Under the pieces are notes generated by a model that was not told the DNA's origin, did no database searches, and saw only the letters and a list, made by a program, of their open reading frames with translations. A DNA stretch of 7,511 nucleotides from contig JALUXQ010000196.1 in NCBI GenBank assembly GCA_027013265.1, forward strand, positions 1 through 7,511, in the 5' to 3' direction. The stretch's first letter is position 1; each line of letters begins with the position of its first letter. The translations under genes and the position numbers were made by a program. This DNA is from Campylobacteraceae bacterium (GTDB taxonomy: Bacteria > Campylobacterota > Campylobacteria > Campylobacterales > Sulfurospirillaceae). This document shows, in pieces, positions 5,539-7,511 of this stretch.

Positions 5539-6807
5539 TTGAAGAGTTACGAAAAACTGCAAAAAGAGTTGGATTTGGCAAAACAAGATTTGCTGATACA
5601 GTACTATACTGACAATCTAACCTCATTGCCAAATCTATATAAATTACGCTATGACATGGAGCAAAATCCAGATTTTACGCTTATAGTTTTAAATATAGAT
5701 AGCTTTAAGATTTTAAATGATTTTTATGGTTTTGTTGTAGGAGATTTTATCTTGGAGTCTGTAGCAAGAGATATAAGCAGATATCAAAAAGATAAGCAAG
5801 TATATAGAATTGCAAGCGATGAATTTGCCATAGTTTTAAAAGAGAAGTTAAAATTTTACGACTTAAAAAGATATTTAAGTGAGTTAGTTGAGGATTTGGC
5901 ACATCTGAGTTTTGACTATGCAGGCACTAAAATATTTATAGACTTGACATTTGCTAGCACCTCTTCTGCTAGTATTGAAAATATTTTTTCAAAGGTAAAT
6001 ATGGCACTAAAATTTGCCAAAGAGAACTTGATGAAATTTTGGATATATGAAGACGATATGAATATGGGTGATGAGTATGAAAAGAATCTAAAACTAGCTG
6101 TCAAGATAAGAGAAGCGCTAAATAACTCAAGGCTAGTACCATATTTTCAGCCAATCATAGACAATAAAACAGATAAAATTGTCAAATACGAAGCTCTTTC
6201 AAGGCTGGTGGACAAAGAGGGAATTATCTATGATCCTCAAAACTTTATCCCTATATCAAAAAAGATAAAAGTCTATGATAAGATTACGAAAACTGTCATA
6301 GCAAAAACTTTTGCTACATTTGAAAATATGGATTTTGATTTTAGTATAAATCTCTCTTTTGACGATATAATCAATCAGGATATTTACAATTTTGTGCTTG
6401 ATACTCTTGAGTTGACAAATATGGGAAGTAGAGTTACTTTTGAATTGTTAGAGTCTGAAAAAGTAGCAGATTTTAAAAAAGTTTTACATTTTTTTAGTGA
6501 AATCAGGAGATATGGAGGCAAGATTGCCATAGATGATTTTGGCAGCGGATTCTCGAATTTTTCATATTTGACAAAGATTGAGCCAGATTTTATCAAGATA
6601 GACGGCTCACTTATAAAAGATATAGATGTTGATAAAAATGCCTATACTGTTGTAGAAACTATCGTTGATTTTGCTAATAAAATGGGCATAAAAACAGTCG
6701 CCGAACATGTACACTCTAGTACGATTCTTTCGATAGTTAAAAGCTTGGGTATTGACTATTCGCAAGGTTTTTTTATGGACAAGCCGACACCAATCGAAGG
6801 TTTATGA
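5539..6807 (+). CDS. Cytoplasmic GGDEF-EAL protein, probable c-di-GMP phosphodiesterase with degenerate GGDEF
   Basis: The 422-residue protein has no signal peptide, membrane segment or sensor domain: a short helix (1-22) leads into YTDNLTSLPNLYKL, the standard entry to a GGDEF domain (about 23-172). The signature is ASDEF (A92-S93-D94-E95-F96) instead of GGDEF, and no RxxD inhibitory site precedes it. D54 in LNIDSFKILND is kept. The EAL domain (about 185-420) retains E218 of EAL, N271, E302, D332-D333 in IDDFGSGFS, K353, E389 and Q409, and the loop-6 glutamate E305. The intervals between these from E302 to Q409 equal those in RocR. It is therefore predicted to hydrolyse c-di-GMP to pGpG, with the GGDEF part possibly binding GTP as a regulatory domain. 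The start is TTG with AAAGG six bases upstream; an in-frame stop at 5527 excludes a longer N-terminus. The M48 protease gene follows after 30 bases. Confidence 0.92.
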   Translation: MKSYEKLQKELDLAKQDLLIQYYTDNLTSLPNLYKLRYDMEQNPDFTLIVLNIDSFKILNDFYGFVVGDFILESVARDISRYQKDKQVYRIASDEFAIVLKEKLKFYDLKRYLSELVEDLAHLSFDYAGTKIFIDLTFASTSSASIENIFSKVNMALKFAKENLMKFWIYEDDMNMGDEYEKNLKLAVKIREALNNSRLVPYFQPIIDNKTDKIVKYEALSRLVDKEGIIYDPQNFIPISKKIKVYDKITKTVIAKTFATFENMDFDFSINLSFDDIINQDIYNFVLDTLELTNMGSRVTFELLESEKVADFKKVLHFFSEIRRYGGKIAIDDFGSGFSNFSYLTKIEPDFIKIDGSLIKDIDVDKNAYTVVETIVDFANKMGIKTVAEHVHSSTILSIVKSLGIDYSQGFFMDKPTPIEGL

Positions 6808-6833
6808 TACAATGCGACAATTTTTTAAGGTGG
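6803..6833 (+). promoter_or_regulatory. Possible promoter and ribosome binding site for the M48 protease gene
   Basis: TATGAT (6803-6808) overlaps TACAAT (6808-6813). Both resemble -10 hexamers and straddle the TGA of the EAL gene. A start near 6820 would leave an 18-base leader with the strong ribosome binding site AAGGTGG (6827-6833), four bases before the ATG at 6838. The protease gene could thus be transcribed alone or by read-through from the EAL gene. The ribosome binding site is solid; the promoter is a guess. Confidence 0.4.
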
Positions 6834-6837
6834 AAAT

Positions 6838-7511
6838 ATGTTAATGATGATAAGCGCGCTGTATACACTTTACGCTTTTGTGAAGTTTTATGCAGCTATT
6901 ATGGATATAGGGTTTGTGGTAAAAGCAAAAAGAACACAGCCTGTGATTTTGACTCCTTCAAATTTTATAAAAGCGGCAAACTACAAGATAGCAACTTCAA
7001 AGATGGAGTTGGTGAGTATCTTGTATGATTTGTTGATCTTTTTTTGGTGGATAGGATATGGTTTAAATATGCTTGATAGCGAGATTTCAACGCAAAACCA
7101 AATAATCAGATCGGTGATATATGTAGATATTTTTATAGCGATTAATTATCTGTTCTCTTTGCCGTTTGATTTATACAAAACTTTTTCCCTCGACAAAGAG
7201 TTTGGATTTTCAAAGATAGATGTGAAGACTTATATGGTTGATTTGATCAAATCTGGTCTACTGTTTTTGATTTTTGGTTCACTCATCATCGCTCTAATCT
7301 CTTGGATAATGCTTACATTTGCCACTTGGTGGATATGGGGATTTGGTGCAGTTTTTATCATAGTTTTGTTTATAAATATGATTTATCCAACACTGATAGC
7401 TCCTATATTTAACAAGTTTACTCCACTTGAAAATGAAGATTTAGAGAAAGCCATAGAGAGTTTACTAAAAAATGCAGGTCTTAAGAGCAGCGGAGTCTTT
7501 AGCCTAGATGC
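6838..7511 (+). CDS. Ste24/CAAX prenyl protease 1-like M48 membrane metalloprotease (N-terminal part, cut by window edge)
   Basis: The first 224 codons of an integral membrane protein are visible, beginning MLMMISALYTLYAF. Hydrophobic segments lie at about 1-22, 58-78, 90-109, 139-162 and 165-185. Between segments 3 and 4 is YKTFSLDKEFGFSKIDVKTY (113-132), and after the last comes NMIYPTLIAPIFNKFTPLEN (180-199), followed by GVFSLDA at the edge. These match the conserved blocks of Ste24-like M48 proteases, where the zinc-binding HExxH follows some tens of residues later, so the catalytic site is outside the window. Bacterial members are inner-membrane zinc proteases thought to take part in membrane protein quality control; substrates are mostly unknown. 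The ATG start is chosen because AAGGTGG ends four bases upstream; another ATG pair lies two codons in. A 74-codon ORF from 6804 in another frame overlaps it but is not the gene. Confidence 0.88.
   Translation, partial: MLMMISALYTLYAFVKFYAAIMDIGFVVKAKRTQPVILTPSNFIKAANYKIATSKMELVSILYDLLIFFWWIGYGLNMLDSEISTQNQIIRSVIYVDIFIAINYLFSLPFDLYKTFSLDKEFGFSKIDVKTYMVDLIKSGLLFLIFGSLIIALISWIMLTFATWWIWGFGAVFIIVLFINMIYPTLIAPIFNKFTPLENEDLEKAIESLLKNAGLKSSGVFSLD

Noticed and set aside
5539..5610. GGDEF-EAL gene as a truncated protein that lost a PAS or membrane sensor region
   Set aside because: An in-frame stop at 5527, an AAAGG site and an extended -10 element fit a genuine start, and the upstream spacer holds no sensor-domain coding remnants.
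6804..7028. 74-codon ORF starting in the EAL stop region
   Set aside because: It lacks a ribosome binding site and overlaps the M48 gene in another frame. The frame starting at 6838 has the ribosome binding site and a recognisable Ste24-like protein running to the edge.
1..7511. Mobile element, CRISPR array, tRNA or defence island
   Set aside because: There are no transposase or integrase frames, no regularly spaced repeats, no tRNA-like cloverleaf and no restriction or toxin-antitoxin motifs. Base and codon use look even across the genes.

Overview
The window looks like ordinary core chromosome from a low-GC Campylobacterota (epsilonproteobacterium). A free-living Sulfurimonas/Sulfurospirillum/Sulfurovum-type organism is my best guess. 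The basis is AT-rich codon use, protein sequences of epsilonproteobacterial style (PurH ending in FSGVRHFLH, a small periplasmic cytochrome c, a sensor-less GGDEF-EAL protein) and tight packing of genes on alternating strands. The genus is inferred, not proven. I see no mobile element, CRISPR array, tRNA, rRNA or phage gene, and no gene-free stretch longer than about 140 bases.

Layout from left to right: (1) folD on the minus strand, cut by the left edge. (2) A 62-base divergent promoter region. (3) A secreted monoheme cytochrome c on the plus strand, whose stop codon overlaps the stop codon of (4) a MalY/PatB-family PLP C-S lyase/aminotransferase on the minus strand. (5) A 140-base divergent spacer holding a perfectly palindromic -10 element and, on the purH side, a 12-bp perfect hairpin followed by a second, overlapping hairpin next to the purH ribosome binding site. 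(6) purH on the plus strand. (7) A 16-base convergent gap. (8) A Uup-type ABC-F ATPase on the minus strand with a TTG start and an A9 tract just before its C-terminal coiled coil. (9) A short divergent promoter region. (10) A GGDEF-EAL protein with a degenerate GGDEF and a complete EAL catalytic set, also with a TTG start. (11) The N-terminal 224 residues of a Ste24/CAAX-type M48 membrane metalloprotease, cut by the right edge before its HExxH site.

The genes do not form one pathway. The clearest functional link is that FolD makes 10-formyl-tetrahydrofolate, the one-carbon donor used by the transformylase half of PurH. The EAL and M48 genes are 30 bases apart and may be co-transcribed, although a separate promoter-like sequence lies between them. 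I found no obvious new multi-gene system. The points most worth checking are the purH leader with its bidirectional promoter, the slippage-prone A9 tract in the ABC-F gene, and the divided state of the two c-di-GMP domains.
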